Source: Kingdonia uniflora
Taxonomy: Eukaryota; Streptophyta; Magnoliopsida; Ranunculales; Circaeasteraceae
DNA: 64,000 bases
Assembly (NCBI GenBank): GCA_014058105.1
Contig: JACGCM010002624.1
Location: forward strand, 992,001 to 1,056,000
Direction of reading: 5' to 3'
This document shows positions 44,642-55,925 of this stretch, piece by piece (the stretch's first letter is position 1; every line of letters begins with the position of its first letter). The translations under genes were made by a program, and so were the position numbers. The notes beneath the pieces are model-generated. The model was not told the origin of the DNA. It searched no databases and saw only the letters and a program-made list of their open reading frames with translations.

Positions 44642-45295
44642 CACTTATTTGAAATCTATCGAGAATTGAATAAGATGGGTCAATGGAGTGAGACCAGCTT
44701 GAGTGTTTCAAATGTTTTTAGTATAGTGAGGTAGAGGAGGATAAAAAAGTCATATCTTTCAAAAATGCGAACAAAGGAAGAGCTAAAATGAGAGTACCAG
44801 AGATGAGTTAATTTGAAGGATCTGTGGGTAGCAAAATTTCCAGTTGGTCATGGAGGCCAATGATAGTACGAGGTCTCATTGCGTTGCTAGTACTAGGGAA
44901 TTTATAAGAAATATTGGGAGGAAAAATGTGTTTTGCCAAATGTGATTTCTAAGACGCTAAAGGTGTTTTGCTCGAGTTCTGCAATATTGAAAAAGTATTT
45001 TCATAAATGTACTATGACAACTATTATTTAATATACTCCAATTTGTGTTTACTTTAAGAGTCAATATTATACATTAAGATACATGTGTTATGTTTAATAC
45101 TACAAAAAATAAATCGCAAAACAATTTTTTTTTTATATAGTAGAAGACCCATTTTTTCCCCTTCGCACATGGCCTTATAAAGAGTAGGGCCGACCCTGAC
45201 CTTAGGGCCTCCTCTGCTAGTTTGGCGTTTCAAGTGAGAAACAAATATTTAGGGAGTGATGGATATCTCGAGGTCCACCTACGCTTAACATAAAT
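44642..45295. other. Spacer with a possible hAT-like end
   Basis: No gene seen. Around 45185-45200 the sequence AGTAGGGCCGACCCTGACC resembles the hAT-like terminus near 37955 and may be another relic of that type. Confidence 0.4.
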
Positions 45296-45764
45296 TGTAA
45301 AACATGACAAGATCTATAAATAATTAGATCTAGAAAGACCTATGACTTAATACGATAATCACGATTAACAATAATGCGAAAACATAATCACATACCTTGA
45401 TCCATAGCTTGATTGATTGAGGTATCTCTTTTGTGTTCGTCAACGGCGGCGAGCGGTGTCAACTAGGTTTTCTCTCTCTTAACCTTCTCTTTAAGATTGT
45501 GGTTTAGTTGATGGGCTAGGCACACTTATATAAGTAGAGAGAGGACCTAGTCTCCTATTTCAATCAGGATTACTTTCCATCAAAGTAGAGAGTTATAGGA
45601 AACCCTAACCTCATTAACCAATAAGATTGGTTTCCTATTAAGACTTGAATCATCATGATTAGAAACTCATAATTACTAAAGGACCCTACTCATGTGGGCC
45701 ATAATAAGTCTTACATTATACACGTATACTCTTCTTAGCACTTATAAGGTCATACATACTCTAG
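45296..45764 (-). repeat. Third copy of the 420-bp LTR plus 49 bp of shared downstream flank
   Basis: 45296-45715 is a full LTR (TGTAAAACATGAC to CTTACA). It is followed by TTATACACGTATACTC and onward to CTCTAG (45764), which matches the 3' flank of the full element (44593-44641) with one mismatch. The left flank (TAAAT) does not match the TTATA target repeat. So this is not a separate solo-LTR insertion but a duplicated LTR-flank segment. Confidence 0.9.
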
Positions 45765-46707
45765 GAGTTCTTTTGTATCTTTGGAGCTCTGTGTGCTCCC
45801 CTGCTCTTCTTTTGCTTCCTTTTGGGTTTGTTAGACACTCACATTGTTACTGTCCCATCTTTGAGTCTCTCCCTGCCCCTACTATATTATTGCTTCCTCA
45901 ATGTTGCAGGCACTTATATAGAGCTTTACGATGTTCCCAGTTTGAGGGAAATTCTGTCTGTAGCTAGATGCGTGGAATGATAATTTGACAGAGGTGGAGC
46001 ATTTTAGTCTTACGTATTATCTTCAGTGGGCGTTGATGAGCACGATGGAGCTTCTTCCTGGTGTTGAGTTAAACTTTGTCAACCAAAGAGTGTTAGCATT
46101 AACCTAGTGTGTTTCTAATTAAGATGCTTTTGTGTGGCTTGAACATTTCGATTTGAGAGCTTTAGACCATGGATCTTCAGAGTTAGACGAGAAGCTTTTG
46201 TACAAGGCAGGATGTATTCAACCCAAACAACACTTACATGTACTATAATTGGCCCAAGAAAAATCATAAAACATCGTCTTAAATTTCGTTGTTCCCGTCT
46301 TCCCGATTCAGTTGGTCTCCACACAACTCTCTTCTTCCTTGCAGCTCTTAGAAGTAAGTTTATCTCTTGGGGCTTTGACTATACTCTTTAACATCTTTGT
46401 ACAACTCTAACAGGGATTTCAGGCCAACAAGGTAAAACAGATACGATAAATTGTTGGTATGCTTTAGCTTTAAGATTCTGCAATATTTTCGTGCAATTCG
46501 ATGCTTTTCCATATAAAACTGCCAATGTTGAGTTCAGTTAACTAGGTTCTTCCATTCAATACTGTATGTAGAGCTAATGATGTTGATCTGTATAGTACTC
46601 ATTTATGATGTGTTCTTCACCACTTCTACCAGAATAAGTGTGAATTTGCTTGCTACTGTAACCTGATACTTTGAAATGAAGAACTATATCGTATTGTATA
46701 CATTTCA
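45765..46707. other. Intergenic DNA, no gene seen
   Basis: No supported coding region or element. A run of short open frames at 45692-45967 and 46115-46324 shows no family feature. Confidence 0.4.
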
Positions 46708-46879
46708 CTTTTAAGCACGCCGGGGCTAGGTTTGGGTGGCCTAAATTAGCCCTAGATGGAAAACAAGAGTTTAATTATAAAAAACACATACTAAAAAATA
46801 AAATAAAAAATTTGGAGACCCTATGGGCCCAAAACATTTGCTTCTATCGCTTTGGGCAATCCCAGCCCCTGCTTTTAAG
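46708..46879. mobile_element. Small hAT-type MITE with 8-bp target duplication
   Basis: A 156-bp element (46716-46871) lies between exact 8-bp repeats CTTTTAAG (46708-46715, 46872-46879), the hAT duplication length. Its ends are imperfect inverted repeats: left CACGCCGGGGCTAGGTTTGG, right (reversed) CAGGGGCTGGGATTGCCC, which align with a 4-base gap. No coding capacity. Confidence 0.6.
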
Positions 46880-47030
46880 TGTATCGTGACGTATCCTTAT
46901 CGTGTCAGGTTGTTTTCAATCTCATATGTATCATAGTTTTGTTGCATCGCCCTGCAAAAAAAAACAAAAAACTTGGTTACGTCATTTTTTAGTATTACCT
47001 TTCGGTAGTTTTTATTTATTTATGTGTATC

Positions 47031-47393
47031 TAAAAGTATCTACAATAGCCTCCCTAAACAGGCAAAAAGTCATAAGTTTAGAGAGGCAAAAAGTAATAAA
47101 ATAACTTTTATAGACTCTTAATGAGGCTCTCTATCCCTATTTATTTTTTCTCCAGAGAAATATTTGGTTAGCCACGTAAGAATATTATATCACGTAGAAA
47201 GTGGAAAGTAAATTTTTTTTTTAATTTTTTCATTTTGTTTTTAGACATAACTAATTTGAAGTGATTTAGGTAGTTAATTTTGTGATGTGGCTCGGTTTTG
47301 TAAGGAGTTTGATACATCCACAATATCAAATTTGAGTTGAAACTCCTCGAAAATACTCTCTATCATAGAGAGGCTGCTCTCTGGATGCTCTAA
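47031..47393. mobile_element. Tourist-like MITE in the promoter of the RRM gene
   Basis: The 357-bp element 47034-47390 has diverged terminal inverted repeats (left AAGTATCTACAATAGCCTCC, right reversed GAGCATCCAGAGAGCAGCCT) and a TAA on both sides (47031-47033, 47391-47393). It ends only about 130 bp upstream of the RRM gene's ATG. The TAA duplication is short, so the call rests on the inverted ends. Confidence 0.5.
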
Positions 47394-47525
47394 TTGTTCT
47401 TCAGTTAGCGAGAACTAATTCAAAGAACTCTCGGTCGTTTCCCACCGTGTTACGGTATACTAGTATCTAGTTAATCAGTTGTTGCTACAAAGGTTTATCA
47501 GACCTCTTAAACCTCTTATTCATCA

Positions 47526-50500
47526 ATGACGTTTGCTTCAACATTTCGTCGTATTTTTAGTGGTAAATCAACGACGACAGCTTCATCACTTCTACAAGGG
47601 AGCTTTGCATCAAACCCAATCCGACTAAACTCAACCTTAGCTACGCCTACACCTACACCTACACCAAAGCTCTTCGTCAGTGGTACGTATCTAATTCTAG
47701 GGTTTCTGCTTTTAAATTCTCAATTTTTGATGAAATTTGGAGATTTTGTGTTTAGTTTCACCTAATTAGGCCGAAATGTTGCAAATAAATACGAATAATT
47801 CACTGAAATAAGCGATTTTGGGCAATTTTTCGCGTATTTAACGCGAATTTTAGGACAACTAGGGAACTAGAGACTAAAGTTATGATTTTGTCTGTGAATG
47901 TTAGTCTTGTAATCTTGTAGTTGCCCTTTTTTGGGTCAAAATAACGATTTGTGGGCTAACATTCGCGTATTAAGCACATACACACATTAAGGAAATGTGA
48001 GGTAGAGACTATAATTGTGATGTTCCCACTTCATAATTACGATTTCTAGATCCCCCATTTTATTTGAAGTTGCTCATTTTCGATTTATTGTACCCTTATG
48101 AATTCGTAGTTGTGGTTTGTTGTAGTTTAGTCACGCGAATAAAATGATTTGTTGGTGACTATTATATATAATGCATCAAAATATAGTTATGGGGTCTGCT
48201 TGGTATGCTGAAAATGTTTGTGATCAGAAATGTTTCGCGTGATTTAGGCGGAAGACCATTGGGTTAGCAAGCTTTAGTCACATACATTAATCTAGATATA
48301 TTGTTAATTTGGTCAAAAGGAGAGGTTATTATTTATATTCGTAAACTAGTTGAGGGCCTACTTATAGAGTGATTTAAATTTAAAGATACATATGTCATTA
48401 TTAACCGTATTATTGGGGTCAACCAAGGTTAAATTAGGCTAATTTTATCCTTATTATCATATTGCATTGAGTTTCATTGTATTTTTTTTTCTTGGATTTG
48501 ATCCAAATTTGGACTTAATTAGATGGTTTTGATTTAATTTTGGCTTTGGAGTAATTAAATTCAAATTCCTATCCCTTGGCATTTAGATTTTTTGTTCAAG
48601 ACAATCTGATTGATCTCAAGACATTAATATATAATCTATTTAACATAAGATAAATTTTTTCCAAATGAGTCAATTTATTGTTAAGACAATTTCATCAACG
48701 TTTCGGCCGACATATTAATATTTTTATTCCGTATAACACGTCTCTTTTGGTTGGTGCCACGTGATCGGTCCAAGGGTTTCCATTCGTAAAATTACGAAGT
48801 ATTTTTGTTTTTGAAAATTTTCTACCATAATTGTGTGTCTGACAATCTAAATCGCCAAAATCTTGCCAGGATTTACAATGAAATATGTGGCAAAACATCT
48901 AATATCTCCTTCCCAAAATAGTGTACCAAAATAAAGGTGAGCTATATACCAGAATTAAAATTTGCCAGGGCCATAAAATTGTATCCATTAAAATGATTAC
49001 AACACAAGATAGGGCACCCAATTCATTAAAAACAGCAAAGAAATGTAACGAAAATGGAAGAACATTAAAAACAATTTATTCATGGCGATCACGATCGATA
49101 TCTAATCACCATTTCCTTTAATCACTTGTGGAGAAACACGAGTCTCGGTTTGTGGTTGAACGGGCTTTGAAAAGGCGACTTTCTTCACACCACTGTCATC
49201 ACCTAGTCCATCATCAAAGCTTGTCCCATCACCTCGTGGAGGATCAAAGCTTGTCAGACCCTCTAAGAAGGGAAATACGGATTGTGATGCTTTCCTCTGA
49301 TGGCGACTCGGTTTTGCAGACATCTTTGAAACCCTTAGTTGTAAATTCAATGCGATAACTCTAGTATGTTTGGGGTTTAAATAGAGAATAGATGGAAGAA
49401 AAGGTAAAAAAAGGGAAGATAAGAAAGTGCCAAGATTTTCTTGGATTTTCATAGGATATCATTTACACGTCTCCCTGCATCGGCCATTTAGGTTTCTTAA
49501 CAACAAATTTTGATTCCCTTAGAGAGACTTGAAACAATAAAATAAGGCCCGTCGACATTTGTCTTACATCGTCAACGACGAGATACATGGTATATTTACT
49601 CCGATCCCGATCGATTTTACTTGTGTCGGTTCTTGATCGCTGAACCAGTTTGGATAGAAGGTCAGGCTGGCCCATACATACCCCCCCCCACACACACACA
49701 CCACCACCACCACCGCAATGTTGCGAACAGGTTTACTCCCCTTTGCTTTACGAGAACATCATATAAACTCCATTCGGAGTCCAAATTGGATGGCGGCGCG
49801 AGACCTTTCCTTGTCCCAATGACCCTATGGCCGTCGAATTGCCTTGGGTTCAACTCGCCGGGCATCACCGAGGAGACCTTTCTGGGTCCTTCCACGGCCC
49901 CTACTGTGCTGATCACTTGTAATTCTTAGGGCTCCGGGCGCCGGCAGTGTAAAAGTATGATCGACGTCGGTGTGTGGTGTGTGATGGGCCATCAAAGAGG
50001 CTTGAAAAACCTTTAAGAAATTATTAGAACTCATTGTTGATTGTCGGTGGTCGGTTTTCGTGAATTCTTCTTGTTTCTCATTGTGGATTTGCTTGAAAAT
50101 AGGAGGAATAGACGACTCTAATATAAAATTTGGTACGAACTAGTAGGTGGAAGCAATTATACATAATCCTAACAATTATCACTCAAAGTAATACAACCAT
50201 CTTTTACTAGTCTCAACTTACTGCTACAGTTTCCTGAAATAATACCAAAAGCTACTCAATATTGAACCTTAGAACCTCCTCTTATGGAACAATAAGGAAT
50301 CCTAAATTAGAACCCCTAATTCTACTCCTAACAGGAAACTAATTCCCTTATTCATGCAAAGTTTAAGTAAAATACTAATTGAAGTGGGTTTCGACTTCTA
50401 GAGGTAGACGACACGGCTGGAGTGAAGACCCAATACATCAGTTTCTATCTGTTTAAATAAATTTGTAGCAAGTATTGTGATGATGGCTAACGGAATGTCA

Positions 50501-52447
50501 TATAGTTTTATTAATGGGTACCATAAGATGAAAGATGAATACAGGAATACAAATGTAAATGTTATATGAAGGCCTTGTATAGAACATGCAAGGTCTTTGG
50601 GAGTTACAGCCCCGACCGAGCACACTCTCTAAACGCTATCCCGACAATGGCAACCCTCATTTTTCTCGTGATGATTACAAAACACAACCTAATGCCACTG
50701 ATTATGTCACTCCATCCTGATTCTAGCCATTCCCTTCAACTCCTCTACTAACCACTGTAATTCCACTAACTCTCCAGTCTCCATCACCACCGGCACATTC
50801 TATTTGAGAGAAGTAACTTTCAACTTTTGATGGTGTATTTTGAACAATCTCCTTATCTTGCCATTAAAGGTTCCTGTAGTTTCTTCAATTTCATCGTGAA
50901 ACGAACCAGATCGCATAAAAGATGCAAAAAATAAATTGATTAGCTAGGCAAGCATAACTTAAAATGTCTTGCTCCCCTTAAACAACGTTACAAAGACTAT
51001 TTCTCTCTCCTTGTCAATGATAATAACGTGAGATTATTTTCGCTTTCTCTTGTATGGATTTGGTTCTTCACGCATAAAAGTCCTGATTCTTGCCTTGTCT
51101 GTTTTTTTATGGTATTCCTTGTGCAGTGTTCTAAGTAAACTGCTGTAACCTGAGTTGGTACCAAAACATAATGGTTCCTTGGTGATAGGGTGTTGACAAG
51201 GCATCCCCACTTGTTTCCACGCATGGTGGTTGGGATGTAAATTTAGTCATTATTTTTTCGATTTAATTGAAGAAAGTTAACTGTTGGTGCTGACACATTT
51301 ATCCTCATTCAGTTTTAATGTTGGAAGTGACTAAGTATTCCTCTGCCTTGAAATGCTGGCAGGGGAATACTTAAGATCATACTGATTCCCTCGTCCTTTT
51401 TTCCGTTTTACTCTAGATTTTACTGATTTTTGCATTCCTGGTAACTCTCTGGTATCTTATATTAGGTGCATCCAGGCTTATTTTCCCCCCATTTGCCTGC
51501 GTATATTTTTTGGGTTCTTTAAGCTTTCCTCCTATTATTAATATACTGCTATCTATTTTTGTGTTCTTTGAGCTTTCCTCCAATTGTTGATATACTTCTG
51601 TGTTAAAAACATGACCGCTTCAGTCTTATACTCTTCATAGTTCATATACTATTCGCCATACTGTATTAGATGACGCGATAATATTTCCTTGAGTGTTTAT
51701 CACTGTTAAGTTGAGAAGGCTCTAACGAACACATTATGAACTAGATTAAAGTCTTGTAAACTCAGCCTTGTCTTTCTGTCCGACTTAGCCTTTATTACAA
51801 GAAATTTTTTTTGCTTCTAATGTAATGAAATCTAGTTGTGACAAGCTTTCTGATTATCTTACTAATTCTTTCTCAACATATGGATTATGTTAATTGGGCT
51901 ATTTGTCTCGTTTTGACTTCTTTTTCCGGCAGGTCTTTCTAGATTAACCACAAATGAAAAACTGAAAGAAGCCTTTTCTCCCTTTGGCCAGCTTCTTCAA
52001 GGTAGCTTAACTTTCTGCTTTCATCTCCTTTCAGTGTAACATTCTTATCACAATGTTGCAGATTCTTGAAAAAATTTAAATGTCTCTAATTATGAAGCAT
52101 TGGATAGCATTAATTTAACGAAATACCTATCTTTCATTTCTCTGAATTGCCGTGAGGTATTTGCTATTAGGATCCTGATCCTTTTGATCCATTATTCTGC
52201 AGCGAATATTGTAGTTGATAGGGCATCAGGAAGGTCAAAGGGTTTCGCTTTTGTCAGATACGCAACTATTGAAGAAGCAGAGAAAGCTCGAGAAGGGATG
52301 AACGCGAAATTCTTGGATGGATGGGTTATTTTTGTTGATCCCGCAAAACCCAGAGAACCTAGACCCCCACCACCACCACCTCAACAAGAACCTGATTCTT
52401 CCGAATATGGTTTCAGGACTAACAAGACCATTGGTTGGTGTGGTTGA
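47526..52447 (+). CDS. Organelle-targeted single-RRM RNA-binding protein
   Basis: Exons 47526-47682, 51933-52001 and 52203-52447 join in frame to 156 residues (471 bp with stop). The first 45 residues are Arg/Ser/Thr-rich and lack acidic residues (MTFASTFRRIFSGKSTTTAS), typical of a mitochondrial or plastid transit peptide, followed by a TP repeat (TPTPTPTPK). One RRM follows: RNP2 KLFVSGLS, then TTNEKLKEAFSPFGQ, then RNP1 KGFAFVRY and EEAEKAREGMNAKFLDGW. The C-terminus is Pro-rich (PREPRPPPPPPQQEP). Splice sites are AGTG-GTACGT, GGCAG-GTCTTT, CAAG-GTAGCT and CTGCAG-CGAAT. It resembles plant small organellar RNA-binding proteins that act in transcript editing or processing; the exact member is not decided. 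Intron 1 is 4.25 kb and holds a possible antisense gene. Two MITEs sit just upstream. Confidence 0.9.
47683..51932 (+). other. First intron of the RRM gene
   Basis: 4.25 kb bounded by GTACGT and a TTTTTCCGGCAG acceptor. It is AT-rich at both ends, but 49100-50030 is richer in G and C with codon-like structure on the minus strand (separate entry for 49102-49323). The 49463-50034 part also has long minus-strand frames (for example with DSEWSLYDVLVKQRG) that I cannot assign and that may be transposon-derived. A C8 run followed by CA and CCA repeats lies at 49681-49713. Confidence 0.75.
49102..49323 (-). CDS. Possible small antisense gene inside the RRM intron
   Basis: A 73-residue frame starts at an ATG (49323) with MSAKPSRHQRKASQSVFPFL and ends VSPQVIKGNGD. 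It is polar and acidic in the middle, without a membrane segment. A TATA-like CTATTTAAA (about 49377-49385, minus strand) lies 55 bp upstream of the ATG. The start RHQRKASQSVF looks like a conserved-type motif of small plant proteins, but I cannot name the family. It may also be only the intact part of a longer retrocopy, or chance. No intron is needed. Confidence 0.45.
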   Translation of the reverse strand: MSAKPSRHQRKASQSVFPFLEGLTSFDPPRGDGTSFDDGLGDDSGVKKVAFSKPVQPQTETRVSPQVIKGNGD

Positions 52448-52865
52448 TTGCTCAATCGGGATTTTTGATTCTTTATACAACGATATCAAATTGCTTTGGT
52501 ATCTATTTGGGCAAATTGAATTGTAATAGTAAATGTTAGATCTTTGTATTAGTTTCTATATTTCGGATTTAAACTTCTATTCTTCTTTAGCAAGTAAGAA
52601 ATAAGCATTAACTCTCCTTAAGGTTGATTTGCCCTCACGGTAGCAATAATATATTTAGTTTCAGGTAGATTGAATATGTTAGTACATGTGTATCTTTCAT
52701 ACATCCTAGATGGAAATCGAGAGTAATCTTTGCTTTATAGAACTGTTGAATGAAAATTTTGAAAAAATGTTTCAAGCGTAGTCTGGTAGATATTGAAACT
52801 AGTAATGTAGGGGTATGTCGACCAACTAGGTGAAAAATCTCGAAATACAATTTGTACATCAATGT
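52448..52865. other. 3' flank of the RRM gene
   Basis: Contains the 3' UTR and AT-rich spacer. The CCAACTAGGTGAAAAATCTCG stretch at 52821-52841 recurs at 53980-54000 as CCACCTAGGTGAAAAATCTCG inside the array, so the array's homology reaches slightly left of the first core motif. Confidence 0.6.
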
Positions 52866-55345
52866 GGAAGCATAAATGCCAAATCATTCGGCTACTTTTA
52901 ATTCCATAGATTTTCCCCCGAAAAGAGGAATCATTTGGCAAGTTGCAGTGTAAATGCCAAATCATTTGGCAACTTTAAATTAAATGACTTATTCCTGGAA
53001 ATGCCGAATCATTTGGCATGTCAAAGCGTAAGTACCAAATTATTCAGCAAATTTAAATTAATAGGCTTTTCTCCCGAATGCCTAATCATTTGGCATGTCA
53101 AATTGTAATTGCCAAATCATTCGGCTAATTTTAATTAAATGATTTATTCCTGGAAATGCCATATCATTTGGCAACGTTAATAGAAAAAAGCCAAATTAGT
53201 CGGCATGTTAGAGTGAAAAAAGCTAATAATTTGGCATGTTAAAGTGTAAATGCCAAATCATTCGGCCACTTTAAATTAAATGGGTTTTCCCTAGAAATGC
53301 CGAATCATTTGGCTACTTTTAATTAAATGAATTATTCTTGGAAATGCCATATCATTTGGCAACGTTCATAGAAAAATGCCAAATTAGTCGGCATGTTAAA
53401 GTGTAAATGCCAAATCATTCAGCTACTTTAAATTAAATGGGTTTTCCCCTGAAATGCTGAATCATTTGGCTACTTTTAATTAAATGACTTATTACTGGAA
53501 ATGCCATATCATTTGGCAACGTTCAGAAAAAAAAGCCATATCATTGGGCATGTTATAGAGAAAATCATTTAGCATGTCGAAGCGTAAGTACCAAATCATT
53601 CGACATGTTATAGTGAAAATGCCTAATCATTTGGCATGTCGAGGCTTAAGTACCAAATCATTCGGCAACTTTAAATTAAATTGGTTTTCCCCCGAAATGC
53701 CGAATCATTTGGCTACTTATAATTAAATGACTTATTCCTGGAAATGCCATATCATTTGGCAACGTCTAGATAAAAAGGCCAAATCATTTGGCATGTCGAA
53801 GCTTAAGTGCCAAATCATTCGGCTACTTTTAATTAAATGAATTTTCCCCCGAAATGCCGAATCATTTGGCTACTTTTAATTAAATGACTTATTCCTGGAA
53901 ATACCATATCATTTGGCAACTTTCAGAGAAAAAAGCCAAATCATTTGGCATGTCGAAGCTTAAGTGCCAAATCATTCGACCACCTAGGTGAAAAATCTCG
54001 CAATACATCTTCTACATCAATGTCGAAGCATAAATGCCAAATCATTCGGCTACTTTTAATTCAATAGGTTTTCCCCCGAAAGGCGGAATCATTTGGCAAG
54101 TTGAAGTGTAAATGCTAAATCACTTAGCAACTTTAAATTAAATGGCTTTTCGCCTGAATGCCAAATCATTTGGCAATGTTAATCCAAAAAAGCTAAATCA
54201 TTCGACATGTTATCGCGAAAATGCTTAATCATTTGGCATGTTGAATCGTAATTGCCAAATCATTCGGCTAATTTTAATTAAATGATTTATTCCTGGAAAT
54301 GCCATATCATTTGGCAACGTTCATAAAAAAAAAGCCAAATTAGTCGGCATGTTAAAGTGAAAATGGCTAATCATTTGGCATGTTAAAATGTAAATGCCAA
54401 ATCATTCGGCTACTTTAAATTAAATGGGTTTTCCCTCGAAATGCTGAATCATTTGGCTACTTTAAATTAAATGACTTATTCATGGAAATACCATATCATT
54501 TGGCAACGTTTAGGGAAAAAGGCCAAATCATTCGGCTACTTTAAATTAAATGGGTTTTCCCTCGAAATGCCGAATCATTTGGCTACTTTAAATTAAATGA
54601 CTTATTCCTTGAAATGCCATATCATTTGGCATATTAAAGATTAAGTGCCAAATCATTCGGCTATTTTTAATTAAATGGGTTTTCCCCCGAAATGCCGAAT
54701 AATTTGGCTACTTTTAATTAAATTAGTTATACCTGGAAATGCTATATCATTTGGCAACGTTCAGAGAAAAAGTCAAATCATTTGGCATATCAAAGTTTAA
54801 GTGCCAAATCATACGGCTACTTTTAATTAAATTGCTTTTCTCCCGAAATGCCGAATCATTTGGCAAGTTAAAGTCTAAGTGCCAAATCATTTGGCTATTT
54901 TAAATTAAATGACTTAATTCTGGAAATGCCAAATTATTTGACATGTTAAAGTCTAAGTGCCAAATCATTCGGCTAATTTAAATTAAATGGCTTTTCCCCG
55001 AATGCCATATCATTTGGTAACGTTTAGCCAAAAAAGCCAAATCATTCGGCATGTTATAGTGAAAATGCCAAATCATTCGGCTACTTTCAATTAAATGGGT
55101 TTTCTCCCGAAATGCTTAATCATTTGGCTACTTTTAATTAAATCACTTATTCCTGAAAATGCCATATCATTTGGCAACGTTCATATAAAAAGGCCTAATC
55201 ATTCAGCATGTTATAGGGAAAATGTTTAATCATTTGGCATGTCGATGCGTAAGTGCCAAATCATTCGGCTAGTTTGAATTAAATGGATATTTCTGGCATG
55301 CAAATCATTGGGCAAATTTTAGACTAAAGGCCAAATTATTTGGCG
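52866..55345. repeat. Tandem array of the 15-bp palindrome GCCRAATCATTYGGC
   Basis: About 2.48 kb is built of roughly sixty copies (by eye) of a near-perfect palindrome, GCCAAATCATTTGGC and its variants GCCGAATCATTTGGC and GCCAAATCATTCGGC. The 7-base arms surround a single central base. Cores are spaced about 30-47 bp apart by a few recurrent spacers: TACTTTTAATTAAATGACTT, ATTCCTGGAAAT, AACGTTCAGAGAAAAA, ATGTCGAAGCTTAAGT and GGGTTTTCCCCCGAAAT. Spacers follow each other in a set order, giving a higher-order unit of about 155 bp (for example ATTCCTGGAA at 52991 and 53146, and at 53734 and 53891). There is no coding capacity. A two-core relic occurs at 28994-29050. Confidence 0.95.
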
Positions 55346-55734
55346 AGTTTTCTTGGGACATCAATGGTTACCACTACCCTTATTGGGAGCTCAAGGAAAG
55401 TCTCTTTGCACCTTTGGGAGTCGGGGATGACTATGACATAAGACACATGTTGCGCTTTTTCTAAGAATTTGATTTTTCAGGTATAACTGGTTCTCACCAG
55501 GTCCATTTTGAGGTCATGAAGGCAAAAATAACGAACTTTTCCTTTGCTTGATATGTATGGAAAAGAAGTAAAACTAAAAACACCCATGATGATGGTCAAA
55601 TGGAGATTACGGGCAGTCGCCCATGGCTCGACCATCATTGAGAAGACTATAAAGAATATGGCCAGGTTTATTTAAATGATTTTTTTCCCATTTACAAGCC
55701 AAATATTTCGACTAGTTTTAGTGAAATGCCGAAT
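55346..55734. other. Spacer between the array and the duplicated gene fragment
   Basis: Unique-looking DNA. The last part (55670-55700) again has AAATGATTTTTTTCCCATTT, AAGCCAAATATTTCG and AAATGCCGAATTTTCC, decayed traces of the array unit. Confidence 0.5.
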
Positions 55735-55925
55735 TTTCCATATGTTCCATTATAAACGTTAGGAATTAATTCTGAACAATCTATTATCACTAGTTACCGG
55801 ACATGATTTGGGACGTAATTCCCAGTTCCGAACATACTTCTTCACTGTTGTTGGTGCTACTACTGCTAACACGTGCAGAATTTTCATATATTCCATGATA
55901 AACTCTAGGAATTAATTCCTGAGCA
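55735..55925 (-). pseudogene. Duplicated fragment of the neighbouring unknown gene, between direct repeats
   Basis: 55771-55883 is a diverged copy of 56250-56385 of the gene to the right (shared ACAATCTATTATCACTAGTT, GATTTGGGACGTAATTCC and ACTGCTAACACGTGCAGA-type stretches). It is flanked by two similar 40-bp sequences, at 55735 (CATATGTTCCATTATAAACG, then TTAGGAATTAATTCTGA) and 55884 (CATATATTCCATGATAAACT, then CTAGGAATTAATTCCTGA). No usable frame remains. Confidence 0.75.

Noticed and set aside
45296..45715. Independent solo LTR insertion
   Set aside because: The flanking 5-bp sequences do not match each other, and the right flank is the same 49 bp as next to the full element, so a duplication explains it better.
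52866..55345. Regularly spaced palindromic repeats resembling a CRISPR array
   Set aside because: The DNA is from a plant. The repeats vary in sequence, the spacers are themselves repeated, and there are no cas genes. It is a satellite-type tandem array.
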